DNA of 64,000 nucleotides from Agarilytica sp045430345 (GTDB lineage: Bacteria; Pseudomonadota; Gammaproteobacteria; Pseudomonadales; Cellvibrionaceae), in the NCBI GenBank assembly GCA_045430345.1, contig JAILXT010000003.1, positions 372,001 through 436,000 on the forward strand. The letters run 5' to 3'. The translations under genes were made by a program, and so were the position numbers. Shown here piece by piece: positions 1 to 8,883 of the stretch (the stretch's first letter is position 1; every line of letters starts with the position of its first letter). The notes under the pieces were generated by a model, which ran no database searches, had not been told where the DNA came from, and saw only the letters and a program-made list of their open reading frames with translations.

Positions 1-656
1 AGAATCGCTGGAAGGTTGAAGTTATTAGTGAAAGCTTAGGTGATCATGGCGGGTATAAAGAAATTATCACCCGTATCGTGGGTCAAGGCGTGTATTCTCA
101 GATGAAATTTGAGTCTGGTGCTCATCGAGTTCAGCGTGTTCCGGAAACTGAATCTCAAGGTCGTATTCATACGTCTGCGTGTACTGTTGCCGTTATGCCG
201 GAAGCTGACGAACTTGAAGAAGTGGCAATTAATAAAGCAGACTTAAGAGTGGATACCTTTCGCGCGTCCGGGTCGGGTGGTCAGCACGTTAACAAAACCG
301 ATTCGGCAATTCGTTTGACGCATATACCCACTGGCGTAGTTGTTGAGTGTCAGGATGAACGTTCGCAACATAAAAACCGAGCGAAAGCGATGTCTTTATT
401 GGCTGCACGCTTACAAAACTCACAGCAAGAAAAAGCCGCTTTAAGTCAGTCGGAAGAACGTAAGAGCTTGGTGGGGAGTGGGGACCGCTCAGAACGAATT
501 CGTACGTATAACTTTCCCCAAGGCCGGGTGACGGACCACCGAATTAATTTAACACTTTATAAACTCAATGAAGTGATGGAAGGGGATCTTATTGAGGTGG
601 TGCAACCTCTGGTGAATGAATATCAAGCGGATCAACTCGCCGCGTTGGGTGATTGA
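1..656 (+). CDS. prfA: Peptide chain release factor 1 (RF1), C-terminal part
   Basis: RF1 reads UAA/UAG stop codons and triggers hydrolysis of peptidyl-tRNA on the ribosome. The reading frame is open from base 3, so the gene is cut by the window edge; about 217 residues are visible of the roughly 360 usual for the family, and the N-terminal third is missing. The catalytic GGQ motif lies at about bases 276-284 in the context SGSGGQHVNKTDSAIR, followed by the RF1-typical CQDERSQHKN. The stop TGA at 654-656 sits directly in front of prmC, whose product methylates the glutamine of this GGQ. The prfA-prmC pair is the standard arrangement. Identity is very secure. Confidence 0.97.
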   Translation, partial: NRWKVEVISESLGDHGGYKEIITRIVGQGVYSQMKFESGAHRVQRVPETESQGRIHTSACTVAVMPEADELEEVAINKADLRVDTFRASGSGGQHVNKTDSAIRLTHIPTGVVVECQDERSQHKNRAKAMSLLAARLQNSQQEKAALSQSEERKSLVGSGDRSERIRTYNFPQGRVTDHRINLTLYKLNEVMEGDLIEVVQPLVNEYQADQLAALGD

Positions 657-661
657 TTTAT

Positions 662-1498
662 ATGAGTCGGTCGCTTTCGGAGTGTATACGAATCGCGTCC
701 GAACGTTTTTCTGCGGTTAGCGACAGTGCTCGTTTAGATGCTGAAGTGCTTTTGGCTTGGGTGTTAGGAAAAGATAGAGCGTACTTATTTACCTGGCCGG
801 AAAAAATATTGGATGGCGAGGAGCAGGAAAGATTCGAAGCCTATGTCGCTCGTCGAGCGCAGGGTGAGCCCGTCGCCTATATTCTTGGTGAAAAAGAATT
901 TTGGTCCCTGCCATTATATTCAGAACCATCAACGCTGATCCCTCGCCCTGATACTGAAGTGCTGGTAGAGCAAGTGCTTGCTCAACTTCCTGAGCAGCCA
1001 CAAAAAATATTAGACCTGGGAACCGGTACGGGGGCTATTGCGCTGGCGTTAGCGTCTGAGCGAAAAGATTGCGATGTGCATGCTGTTGATAAAATGGCGT
1101 CAGCGGTGCAGCTGGCAAATAAGAATGTTAAACGCCTAAATATTCAAAACGTCCGTATTTTTCAAAGTGATTGGTTTGGCGCTATCACAGAGAAATATAA
1201 CGTCATTGTTTCAAACCCTCCTTATATTGATGTGAATGATAAGCACCTAAAGCAAGGCGATGTGAAATATGAGCCAAAGACAGCGTTGGTTGCGGCTGAA
1301 AATGGCTTGGCGGATATTCGATACATCGCGGATAACGCAAAAGCGTTTTTAATCTTGGGCGGTATGCTTGTCTTTGAGCATGGTTATGACCAGCGAGAGG
1401 CCGTTCAATTGATAATGGCGCAGGCCGGATATGCGGGTGTGACGACGGAAAAAGACTATCACGGGCAAGACCGTGTGACTTTAGGGTATTTTAAATAA
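662..1498 (+). CDS. prmC: Release factor glutamine N5-methyltransferase
   Basis: PrmC uses S-adenosylmethionine to methylate the GGQ glutamine of RF1 and RF2, which speeds termination. The Rossmann SAM-binding motif DLGTGTG is at about residues 118-124 and the substrate-glutamine-binding NPPY at about 185-188, the signature of glutamine and adenine N-methyltransferases. I chose ATG at 662, giving 278 aa. A TTG at 653 in the same frame overlaps the prfA stop and would add three residues, but the ATG is the more ordinary start. The gene is co-transcribed with prfA by position. Confidence 0.95.
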   Translation: MSRSLSECIRIASERFSAVSDSARLDAEVLLAWVLGKDRAYLFTWPEKILDGEEQERFEAYVARRAQGEPVAYILGEKEFWSLPLYSEPSTLIPRPDTEVLVEQVLAQLPEQPQKILDLGTGTGAIALALASERKDCDVHAVDKMASAVQLANKNVKRLNIQNVRIFQSDWFGAITEKYNVIVSNPPYIDVNDKHLKQGDVKYEPKTALVAAENGLADIRYIADNAKAFLILGGMLVFEHGYDQREAVQLIMAQAGYAGVTTEKDYHGQDRVTLGYFK

Positions 1499-1558
1499 TC
1501 CCCTCCCAATATTTTATGAGTTTTACTGAATTGGCTAACGATACAGGAAAGAATAGTT

Positions 1559-2305
1559 ATGAATGATGAGCAACTACTTCGTTATTCTCGACATGTTTTG
1601 TTGCCGCAAATTGACGTGCAAGGTCAGGACACGATTTGTCAGGGGAAAGTGCTGGTGCTTGGGGTGGGTGGTTTGGGCTCGCCAGTCGCAATGTATTTGA
1701 CTGCATCAGGTGTTGGTGAAATCGCTTTGGTAGACGATGATGTTGTGGATGAAAGTAATTTGCAGCGTCAAATCATCCATCAGCAACAAAATGTCGGTAT
1801 AAATAAAACGGAATCGGCGAAGGTGCTTTTAAATGGGCTAAATCCTGGGTGTGAAATACGAACATTTGAGCACCGTTTAGATGAAGCGGAGTTAGAGCGT
1901 ATATTGCCTGAATATAATGTGGTGGTGGATTGTACCGATAATGCCGAGTCACGTTATGCATTGAATATGGCGAGTTTAAAAACGTTGACGCCTTTGGTGT
2001 CCGGAGCCGCGATACGTTTTGAAGGGCAGGTCAGTGTTTTTGATCCCAGAGACAATACATCCCCTTGTTATCAATGCTTGTATGATGCGCTTGGCACACA
2101 GCAATTGGCTTGCGCAGAAAGTGGTGTGTTCTCACCATTAGTGGGAGTGATTGGCTCTATGCAGGCTTTAGAAGCGTTAAAACTGTTGGCGGGTTTGTCT
2201 AGTGGGCTGGTCGGGAAGGTGGCTTTATTTAATGGCTTTAAAAATAGTTGGCAGTATTTAGGATTGAATAAAAATACCCGCTGTTCTGCTTGTTCGAGTA
2301 GGTAA
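1559..2305 (+). CDS. moeB: MoeB/ThiF-family sulfur-carrier adenylyltransferase
   Basis: This E1-like enzyme adenylates the C-terminal glycine of a small sulfur-carrier protein, MoaD in molybdopterin synthesis or ThiS in thiazole synthesis. The ATP loop GVGGLGSP is at residues 35-42. Two CXXC pairs that bind structural zinc are visible: CYQC around residue 171 and CSAC at 242-245. It has no C-terminal rhodanese domain (248 aa, full length for MoeB). A good ribosome binding site (AGGAAAG) precedes ATG 1559. Position after prmC matches moeB in related genomes, which favours MoeB over ThiF; sequence alone does not fully separate them. Confidence 0.85.
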   Translation: MNDEQLLRYSRHVLLPQIDVQGQDTICQGKVLVLGVGGLGSPVAMYLTASGVGEIALVDDDVVDESNLQRQIIHQQQNVGINKTESAKVLLNGLNPGCEIRTFEHRLDEAELERILPEYNVVVDCTDNAESRYALNMASLKTLTPLVSGAAIRFEGQVSVFDPRDNTSPCYQCLYDALGTQQLACAESGVFSPLVGVIGSMQALEALKLLAGLSSGLVGKVALFNGFKNSWQYLGLNKNTRCSACSSR

Positions 2306-2322
2306 TTAATATATTGGGAAAT

Positions 2323-2352
2323 AAAAAAGGCCGGAGTAATCCGACCTTTTTT
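2323..2352. terminator. Bidirectional Rho-independent terminator
   Basis: Six A residues, the arm GGCCGGA, a short loop, the arm TCCGACC and six T residues form a 13-bp hairpin with one mismatch. Because both ends carry A/T runs it can stop transcription of moeB from the left and of the convergent TonB receptor gene from the right. Confidence 0.85.
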
Positions 2353-2376
2353 CGTCCACTAATATGATGATCGTTA

Positions 2377-4734
2377 CTAGAATTTAACGGTTCCTTCTAG
2401 GGCGAGTGTCATTGGTCTTCTAGAGAAACTGTAGTGCGTGTTGGTGCCAAACGAGTTTTCTGAAAGCGGCGCATTTGCTGAGTAAGAAACTACTTTTTCG
2501 TCTAACAAATTTTTGCCAAGTAACCCGATTGCCCAATTTTCACCTTCAACGCCTATGCGCATGTTGAGAATACTGTAGGCATCGATTTCACCTGTTGGAT
2601 CCAGATTTACATGGACGTTATGGCCGTCTACTTGTTGAACGTCTATAAAGCCAACAAAGTTTATGTCGTCAGTAATAGAGGTAAAGTAGTCCAGTGAAAT
2701 GTTGACCGTATAGTCTGGTGTGTAAACGCCGCTTTTCCCAGTGTAGTCGCAGGTGTCGATGACATCGTCTCCATCTATATCGATCCCGTCTGGGGTTTGG
2801 CCTGCGTAGCAGTTTCCATTTTCAAAGTCGAGATATTCAAAATCTAAGAGAGAAACTCCGTAGCCGGCGGTTAACCCCTCTGCGAGCAACCATCGACCGT
2901 CTATTTCAATACCTTGTACGCGTGTTTCTTTTGCGTTACCGACGTTAAATCCAACAGCACCATCAAACTGACTAATTTGTAAGTTGTCGTAATCTGTACG
3001 ATAAAGTGCGGCATTTAATTCTCCGCGACCGTCGGCGAGCGTTGTTTTTATTCCTGCTTCAAAGGCCGTTGACTCTTCGTCCTCAAACTCAAAGCTGGGT
3101 ACATTGTTTGAACGAGGGTCAAAACCGCCAGATTTGGAGCCAGTAGTGTACGACCCGTACACCATGACATCATCATTAAAGTTATACTCAATGATTGCTA
3201 ATGGGTCGAACGGAGACTCGCTTCGTTTTTCACTTAAGTTGTGGCCACCGGACGCTTCGCTTTGGAAGAAGAACAGCGCAGGGTTTGCGTACAGTGCGCC
3301 AAGTAAGGGGTCTGTAGTTTCTTGGCCGGTACTAGGCGTAAAAAGAAATAGCCGCTTGGTGGCTGATTTATCTTCTTGCGTATAGCGAGCGCCCAGAATG
3401 AGATTGAGTTGATCTGATATGTTCCATTTTACCCGCCCGAATATTGCCAGTGCTTCGGAGTCTTGGGTGAAATCTCTACCAGCTCCTGAGTCGGCTAACG
3501 CGGATGCGAAAGGCACGCCAGAAGCAGTTAATATTGGCGGTAATGCGTTCGTGGCTCTAATCGGTAGGCGATCTTCGAAGATTTGCTCGTAGTCTTGGTA
3601 GAATAATCCACCGACCCACTCAAAGGTTTCTCCTAACGGGGAGGTGATACGGATTTCTTGGCTGAACTGTTTGTAATCTTCAAAAAGTTCAAGCTCAAGA
3701 ATTTCTGCAGAAGTAAAATCACAGTCACAAAGTTCTGTGTAATCGAATGCTAAATGCCCTGTAACAAAGGTCAGTGTGTAATCATTGAAATCGTAGTTGG
3801 TGGTTAGAGTGAGGTTCTCGATTTCGTTATCACTAAATTCACCTATATCAGTTTGTCGTTCGTAATCTAGTGTGGGTTCAAATGTGGGCAAACTGAAAAG
3901 AGAAAGATAATCGCTGTACGAGGCGCCGCCCACAAGGGAGTCATCCTTTGTGATTTCTATTGCGCGACCTTGAGTTTCAAACTCGTTTTTTTCAACCTTT
4001 AATAAAAAGGATAAGTTTTCTGTTGGTGTCCAATCTAAACTTAAGCGAACTGCTGTCTCTTCGGTATCGGGTTCGTCAACACCTTTAAAGGAGTTGTAAT
4101 AGTAGCCTTCTTCTTCGTACGTTCTAAATACGAGTCGAGCCCGTAAGTCATCGCTTAAGGGGCCAGAGATTACGCCGTTGACTTCTTGTTGGGAGTGCTC
4201 AAATTCATGGGAGGCAGTGAGTTTAGCTTCGAACTCTTCTGTTGGTGCTGCTGTAGTGAGGTTTAATGCACCTGCAACACTGTTTTTTCCAAAGAGAGTA
4301 CTTTGAGGGCCACGTAATAGTTCAGCGCGAGCCATATCCATCATGGGGATTCGAAATAATTGCGCTCGACCGTGGTGTATCCCGTCGACATACATACCAA
4401 CAGATTGTTCGAAGCCTTGGCTATTATCTGACCCTATGCCGCGAACGCGTACCTGTGTACTAAAGCCGGACTCCGTAAAGTGGATGTTCGGTAAATAGGC
4501 CGTAAGGTCTTCTAGGTTATCAATACCCGCGTCTGCAAGTTTCTCACCTGTGACGGTTGCGACTGAAATGGGTACATCTTGGATGTTTTCTGCAATTTTT
4601 TGTGAGGTGACGATGACTTCTTCAAGCCGCATGTCAGAGTTATCTTGAGCTAGAGTAGGCAGCGCGGTTTGTGCGCAGATCACTCCGATCGCAAGGCTTA
4701 ATAGCTTAGGGGCAAACGTTGTCGTGCGGGGCAT
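2377..4734 (-). CDS. TonB-dependent outer-membrane receptor, ligand unknown
   Basis: A 785-residue active-uptake channel of the outer membrane. The first ~29 residues form a Sec signal peptide ending ALPTLAQ. It is followed by a TonB box-like stretch (EEVIVTSQK) and the plug domain with a typical VRVRGIG segment, then a long beta barrel ending in phenylalanine (GTVKF), as outer-membrane barrels do. A strong ribosome binding site (GGGAG) precedes the ATG. No siderophore, carbohydrate or cobalamin genes adjoin it, so the ligand cannot be inferred. The gene is monocistronic, with a terminator on its downstream side. Confidence 0.9.
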   Translation of the reverse strand: MPRTTTFAPKLLSLAIGVICAQTALPTLAQDNSDMRLEEVIVTSQKIAENIQDVPISVATVTGEKLADAGIDNLEDLTAYLPNIHFTESGFSTQVRVRGIGSDNSQGFEQSVGMYVDGIHHGRAQLFRIPMMDMARAELLRGPQSTLFGKNSVAGALNLTTAAPTEEFEAKLTASHEFEHSQQEVNGVISGPLSDDLRARLVFRTYEEEGYYYNSFKGVDEPDTEETAVRLSLDWTPTENLSFLLKVEKNEFETQGRAIEITKDDSLVGGASYSDYLSLFSLPTFEPTLDYERQTDIGEFSDNEIENLTLTTNYDFNDYTLTFVTGHLAFDYTELCDCDFTSAEILELELFEDYKQFSQEIRITSPLGETFEWVGGLFYQDYEQIFEDRLPIRATNALPPILTASGVPFASALADSGAGRDFTQDSEALAIFGRVKWNISDQLNLILGARYTQEDKSATKRLFLFTPSTGQETTDPLLGALYANPALFFFQSEASGGHNLSEKRSESPFDPLAIIEYNFNDDVMVYGSYTTGSKSGGFDPRSNNVPSFEFEDEESTAFEAGIKTTLADGRGELNAALYRTDYDNLQISQFDGAVGFNVGNAKETRVQGIEIDGRWLLAEGLTAGYGVSLLDFEYLDFENGNCYAGQTPDGIDIDGDDVIDTCDYTGKSGVYTPDYTVNISLDYFTSITDDINFVGFIDVQQVDGHNVHVNLDPTGEIDAYSILNMRIGVEGENWAIGLLGKNLLDEKVVSYSANAPLSENSFGTNTHYSFSRRPMTLALEGTVKF

Positions 4735-4993
4735 ATTTTTCTCCCTATTTATTTTTTTACTGAGCCGGCCGAGCTGAACTCAGTGCGATCAATCTGAGCC
4801 GGTATTTTAGGAGTATAGAAGAGCTGAAGCTAGCTCATCGGGGCATAATAGCGCGCTTATCAACAAAATTAAAACGCTTGTTTGAAATTTGGCGCCCAAA
4901 TGAATATTTTGACGAAAATAGCCCGAGTTTTGGGGCTTTAGTAAATGGCGCTTAGGTGGTCGCCATGGATAATTGGTGAGGTTTTCTGTTCAA

Positions 4994-6001
4994 CTAGGCT
5001 TGGTAATAAGATTTATACCAGTCGACGAAGTGTTGGACCCCTTCTTTTACGCTAGTGGCGGGCTTAAACCCAATGTCATTTACGAGTGCACTGACGTCTG
5101 CGCAGGTTGATGGCACATCCCCTGGTTGAATCGGCATCATGTTGATGTTCGCTTTCTTGCCGATGCTGTCTTCAATGGCATGCACAAAATCCATGAGCTT
5201 CACCGGGGCGTTGTTACCGATGTTATAGACCTTATAGGGGGCGAAACTGGAGGATGGGTCCGGATCTAGTCCGTCCCACTTGGTGTTCGCCTTGGGTATT
5301 TTGTCGGTAATACGAATAACGCCTTCTACTATATCGTCGATATAGGTGAAGTCTCTGTACATGTCGCCATGGTTATACACGTCGATTGGGGTGCCTTCGA
5401 TAATGCCCTTGGTAAACTTAAATAAGGCCATATCAGGCCGGCCCCAGGGGCCATATACGGTAAAAAAGCGTAAGCCCGTCGTGGGTAGTGAGAATAGGTT
5501 GCTGTATGTATGTGCCATTAGCTCGTTAGATTTTTTGCTTGCCGCGTAAAGCGATACGGGGTGGTCGACGTTATCTGATTCAGCAAAGGGTTGTTTTACA
5601 TTTGCACCGTAAACGGAGCTAGATGACGCGTAGCTGAGATGGGGGACATTTGTATGGCGGCAGCCTTCGAGTATATTGAGAAAGCCCACGATATTGGCGT
5701 CGATATACGTGCGAGGGTTTTCGATTGAGTAACGAACGCCGGCTTGGGCGGCAAGGTTGATAACGCGATCAAATTGATGGTCTTGAAAGAGCTTTTCCAT
5801 TCCATCCCGATCCGCTAGGTCGAGTTTGATGAATTGGAAGTGCGCTTTTTCTTTTAGTCGATTAAGCCGGCTTTCTTTCAGGCTTACATCGTAATAGTCG
5901 TTGAGGTTGTCGATGCCGATGACCTCGTCGTTACGTTGGAGCAATTTGAGGCTGGTATGAAAGCCGATAAAGCCCGCGGCGCCGGTGACGAGTATTTTCA
6001 T
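4994..6001 (-). CDS. UDP-glucuronate 4-epimerase (SDR family)
   Basis: Interconverts UDP-glucuronate and UDP-galacturonate for surface polysaccharide synthesis. The NAD-binding motif GAAGFIG lies at residues 7-13, the catalytic YxxxK at Tyr152/Lys156 (YAASK) and the serine cluster ASSSSVYG just before. The DNLNDYYDVSLKESRL segment is typical of the CapI/LspL group of glucuronate epimerases rather than GalE. I chose ATG 6001 (335 aa) because an AAAGGG ribosome binding site precedes it and MKILVTGAAGF is the family N-terminus; the frame stays open 14 codons further upstream. It stands alone with no polysaccharide cluster nearby. Confidence 0.88.
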   Translation of the reverse strand: MKILVTGAAGFIGFHTSLKLLQRNDEVIGIDNLNDYYDVSLKESRLNRLKEKAHFQFIKLDLADRDGMEKLFQDHQFDRVINLAAQAGVRYSIENPRTYIDANIVGFLNILEGCRHTNVPHLSYASSSSVYGANVKQPFAESDNVDHPVSLYAASKKSNELMAHTYSNLFSLPTTGLRFFTVYGPWGRPDMALFKFTKGIIEGTPIDVYNHGDMYRDFTYIDDIVEGVIRITDKIPKANTKWDGLDPDPSSSFAPYKVYNIGNNAPVKLMDFVHAIEDSIGKKANINMMPIQPGDVPSTCADVSALVNDIGFKPATSVKEGVQHFVDWYKSYYQA

Positions 6002-6241
6002 GAAAGTGCCCTTTAATTTTGTTGCGGCGTATTTTACAGTCAAAATACACTTTGTTTGTTTTTAATGTGATGAACTGGCTGAGGAAAGCCTGATTTTTCC
6101 ATGAGAATCAGGCGTTTAGGAGATTTATCACCTTATCTAGGTTATTTGTGTTTAAATATCGCGCGGATTCAGGCTTGTTGCCTGGCTAACTTCAAATCAA
6201 CGCTACTGTTTGATTTTCATCGTTTTGAGTAACCAGTTTTT

Positions 6242-7420
6242 GTGAGTAAGAAAGAAACCCCTTCACCTATGCCTTTTAGCGAGCTAAATCTTCGCCCAGA
6301 AATGAATCGTGCCCTCGATGACATGGGTTTTGAATTTTGTTCTCCCATTCAAGAAAAGTCGCTTCCTTATTCCCTGAGCTCTCATGACGTTGTGGGGAAA
6401 GCGCAAACGGGTACCGGTAAAACGGCTGCGTTTTTATTGGCTGTTTTTGAGGACTTGTTGAAAGCCCAGCCTGAGGAAGAACGTTACGCGGGTGAAGCAC
6501 GTGCACTCATATTAGCGCCCACGCGTGAATTAGTGGTTCAGATTGCGAAGGATGCGGAAATTCTTGCGAAGTACACCGATCTTCAAATTCATACCCTCGT
6601 TGGGGGAATGGATTACAACCGCCAGCTGAATAAGTTGAATTCCAGCTTGGTCGATATCTTGGTGGCAACGCCAGGGCGCTTGATAGATTTTTGTGAAAAG
6701 CGTGAGGTTTACCTCGATCAGCTTGAGGTTTTGGTGATCGATGAGGCGGACCGTATGTTGGATATGGGCTTTATTCCTCAGATTAAGCGCATTGTACGTT
6801 TAACGCCGAAGAACACGGATCGCCAAACACTCATGTTTTCAGCGACTTTCCCTGATGATGTACGTCGTTTGGCCGAGCAGTGGACACATAATGCCGTTAA
6901 AGTCGAGATAGAGCCTGAGCGCGTAGCCACGGATTCTATTGAGCAAAAAGTGTATTTGGCTTCTACCGATGAGAAGCTTAAGTTGCTTTGTAATCTTTTT
7001 GATGATCCCGATGTAGGAAGTTTGATTGTATTTGCGAACCGGCGGGATGAATGCCGACGTTTGCATCAGCAGTTAACGCGCCGGAAGCTCAATGTGGGTT
7101 TGCTATCAGGTGAAATCCCTCAAGGTAAGCGAATTCGCACCTTAGAAGACTTTAAATCGGGTAAATTGCACGCATTGGTCGCCACTGATGTTGCCGGGCG
7201 AGGTATTCATATTAACGATGTGAGTCATGTCGTGAACTATACATTGCCCGATGAGCCGGAAGACTATGTGCACCGTATCGGGCGTACAGGTCGTGCTGGT
7301 AAGACCGGCGTATCCATCAGCTTTGCCTGTGAAGAAGATGCATTCCGTTTACCTGCTATCGAAGAGCTACTGGGGGTTAAATTGGAATGTACCCAGCCGC
7401 CGGAGCATCTTCTCAAATAG
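6242..7420 (+). CDS. rhlB: DEAD-box ATP-dependent RNA helicase, RhlB-like
   Basis: Unwinds RNA; RhlB is the helicase partner of RNase E in gammaproteobacterial degradosomes. Motifs in order: Q motif FCSPIQ near residue 33, Walker A AQTGTGKT at 54-61, PTREL near 93, TPGR near 143, DEAD at 167-170, SAT near 205, and HRIGRTGR near the C-terminus. The 392-aa size and short tail fit RhlB, though assignment among DEAD-box paralogs is by resemblance only. The start is a GTG at 6242 without a clear Shine-Dalgarno; an ATG nine codons later (6269) is possible. Confidence 0.8.
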   Translation: MSKKETPSPMPFSELNLRPEMNRALDDMGFEFCSPIQEKSLPYSLSSHDVVGKAQTGTGKTAAFLLAVFEDLLKAQPEEERYAGEARALILAPTRELVVQIAKDAEILAKYTDLQIHTLVGGMDYNRQLNKLNSSLVDILVATPGRLIDFCEKREVYLDQLEVLVIDEADRMLDMGFIPQIKRIVRLTPKNTDRQTLMFSATFPDDVRRLAEQWTHNAVKVEIEPERVATDSIEQKVYLASTDEKLKLLCNLFDDPDVGSLIVFANRRDECRRLHQQLTRRKLNVGLLSGEIPQGKRIRTLEDFKSGKLHALVATDVAGRGIHINDVSHVVNYTLPDEPEDYVHRIGRTGRAGKTGVSISFACEEDAFRLPAIEELLGVKLECTQPPEHLLK

Positions 7421-7450
7421 CTTTTGCCTGAAGCCTATTCCAGGCCTCGT

Positions 7451-7491
7451 GATTTAGCTAATGGTTCGATGTGAACCGTCATAGCTAAATC
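7451..7491. repeat. Perfect 10+5 bp inverted repeat
   Basis: GATTTAGCTA is matched 31 bases later by its exact reverse complement TAGCTAAATC, and inside it GGTTC pairs with GAACC around a GATGT loop. No T run follows on the plus strand, so it is not a canonical terminator for rhlB. It could be an mRNA-stabilising hairpin, a palindromic intergenic repeat or a dimeric regulator site. I saw no second copy in this window. Confidence 0.6.
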
Positions 7492-7609
7492 GCGGACTTC
7501 CCCTTCTTTGTCTACACTGAAAATACCCTCTGAGAAATCAGTGACTTAGCGTGTGCGTGTCAAAAGTGGCGCCGGCGTGTGAGATTAACCGTGGCAGTCA
7601 GGTAGTAAT

Positions 7610-8857
7610 ATGAGAAAGGTGTTGATAGTCGAAGACAGTCCAATGGTCATGAAAGTGCTTAAGCATGTGATGTCATCATCGGATCTCTTTGAATATGTGT
7701 ATGCAACAAGCTTTGCCGAGGCCAAGGCTGCATGTGAATCAACAGAGGAGGCTTTCTTTGCGGGTGTGATAGATTTGAACCTCCCTGATGCACCTGATGG
7801 GGAAGTGGTCGATTATTCTCTTTCTCAAGGCATACCGACGATCGTTTTGACGGGGAGTTTTGATGTTGCGAAGAAAGATAAATTACTTGCCAAGGGGATT
7901 GTCGACTATGTCACCAAAGAGGGGCGCTATTCCTATGAATATGCCCTGGGAGTGCTCGAGCGTTTAGTGAAAAACCAAGAATTAAAAGTCTTGGTTGTGG
8001 ATGATTCTGATACCGCCCGTAAGTTTATTTCTACACTGTTACGTTTACAGTTGTTCCAAGTGTTGGAGGCGAGTGACGGGGTGCAGGCAATAAAAGTCGT
8101 CTTAGAAAACCCCGATGTCAAATTATTGATTACCGATTTCAATATGCCGCGTATGGATGGCTGTGAATTGGTGAAGAATATTCGGCTCAAATATGAGAAA
8201 TCTGCCCTGGTGATTGTGGGCTTGTCCTCGGATGGTGAGGGCGCATTATCCGCGCGGTTTATAAAAAACGGTGCAAATGATTTTTTGCGTAAGCCCTTTA
8301 ACCACGAAGAGTTCTTTTGCCGGATTAATCACAATGTGGAGTTTTTGGAGCTAATCGAATCTATTCGTGACGCTGCGCATCGTGATGATATGACCGGAGC
8401 TTATAATCGCCGATATTTTTACGAGTGCTGTGAAAAAATATTTATTGATCAAAATCTACAGGCGAGCGCGATATCGCTCGCTGTATTGGATTTGGATGAG
8501 TTTCACTTTATTAATGAGCAATACGGTCACGATGTTGGCGATAAAGTAATGGTGGCCGTTGTGCAGGAGTTGAATGCTTTGCTTGAGCGCTTCGTTTTTG
8601 CGCGGGCCAGCGGCCAAGAATTTTATTTACTTATGCCGGGGTTGGATAACGACAAGGCCACGGCATTTGTTGAAAAGGTGCGTCAGATTTTGTGTGCGAC
8701 AGCGTTTGATATCGATGGTCATTCCATTAACGTTACTTTTAGTGCTGGTGTATCCAGTATCACGACTGAAAATGTAGACGATATTGTCTCTGTTGCTTCA
8801 ACGAGCTTGAAGCGAGCAAAAGAGGCGGGTGGTGACTTAGTTTTTGGTGATGATTAA
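7610..8857 (+). CDS. Response regulator: two REC domains plus degenerate GGDEF
   Basis: 415 aa in three domains. REC1 (about 1-120) has the acidic pair E8/D9 and candidate phosphoacceptor D55 (IDLNLPD). REC2 (about 125-245) has D131/D132, D176 (TDFNMPRMDG) and K228. The C-terminal GGDEF-type domain (about 250-415) keeps DDMTGAYNRR and the metal-site-like DLDEFHFIN, but the active-site motif reads SGQEF (334-338) instead of GGDEF. Loss of two consensus positions suggests weak or no diguanylate cyclase activity, so it may act as a binding or scaffold output. The cognate histidine kinase is not in the window. Confidence 0.87.
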   Translation: MRKVLIVEDSPMVMKVLKHVMSSSDLFEYVYATSFAEAKAACESTEEAFFAGVIDLNLPDAPDGEVVDYSLSQGIPTIVLTGSFDVAKKDKLLAKGIVDYVTKEGRYSYEYALGVLERLVKNQELKVLVVDDSDTARKFISTLLRLQLFQVLEASDGVQAIKVVLENPDVKLLITDFNMPRMDGCELVKNIRLKYEKSALVIVGLSSDGEGALSARFIKNGANDFLRKPFNHEEFFCRINHNVEFLELIESIRDAAHRDDMTGAYNRRYFYECCEKIFIDQNLQASAISLAVLDLDEFHFINEQYGHDVGDKVMVAVVQELNALLERFVFARASGQEFYLLMPGLDNDKATAFVEKVRQILCATAFDIDGHSINVTFSAGVSSITTENVDDIVSVASTSLKRAKEAGGDLVFGDD

Positions 8858-8883
8858 TCGCTTCGTAGGATGCGGGATAAGTG

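Noticed and set aside
7460..7480. tRNA T-arm-like sequence GGTTCGAT
   Set aside because: No acceptor, D or anticodon arms fit around it; it is part of the longer inverted repeat.
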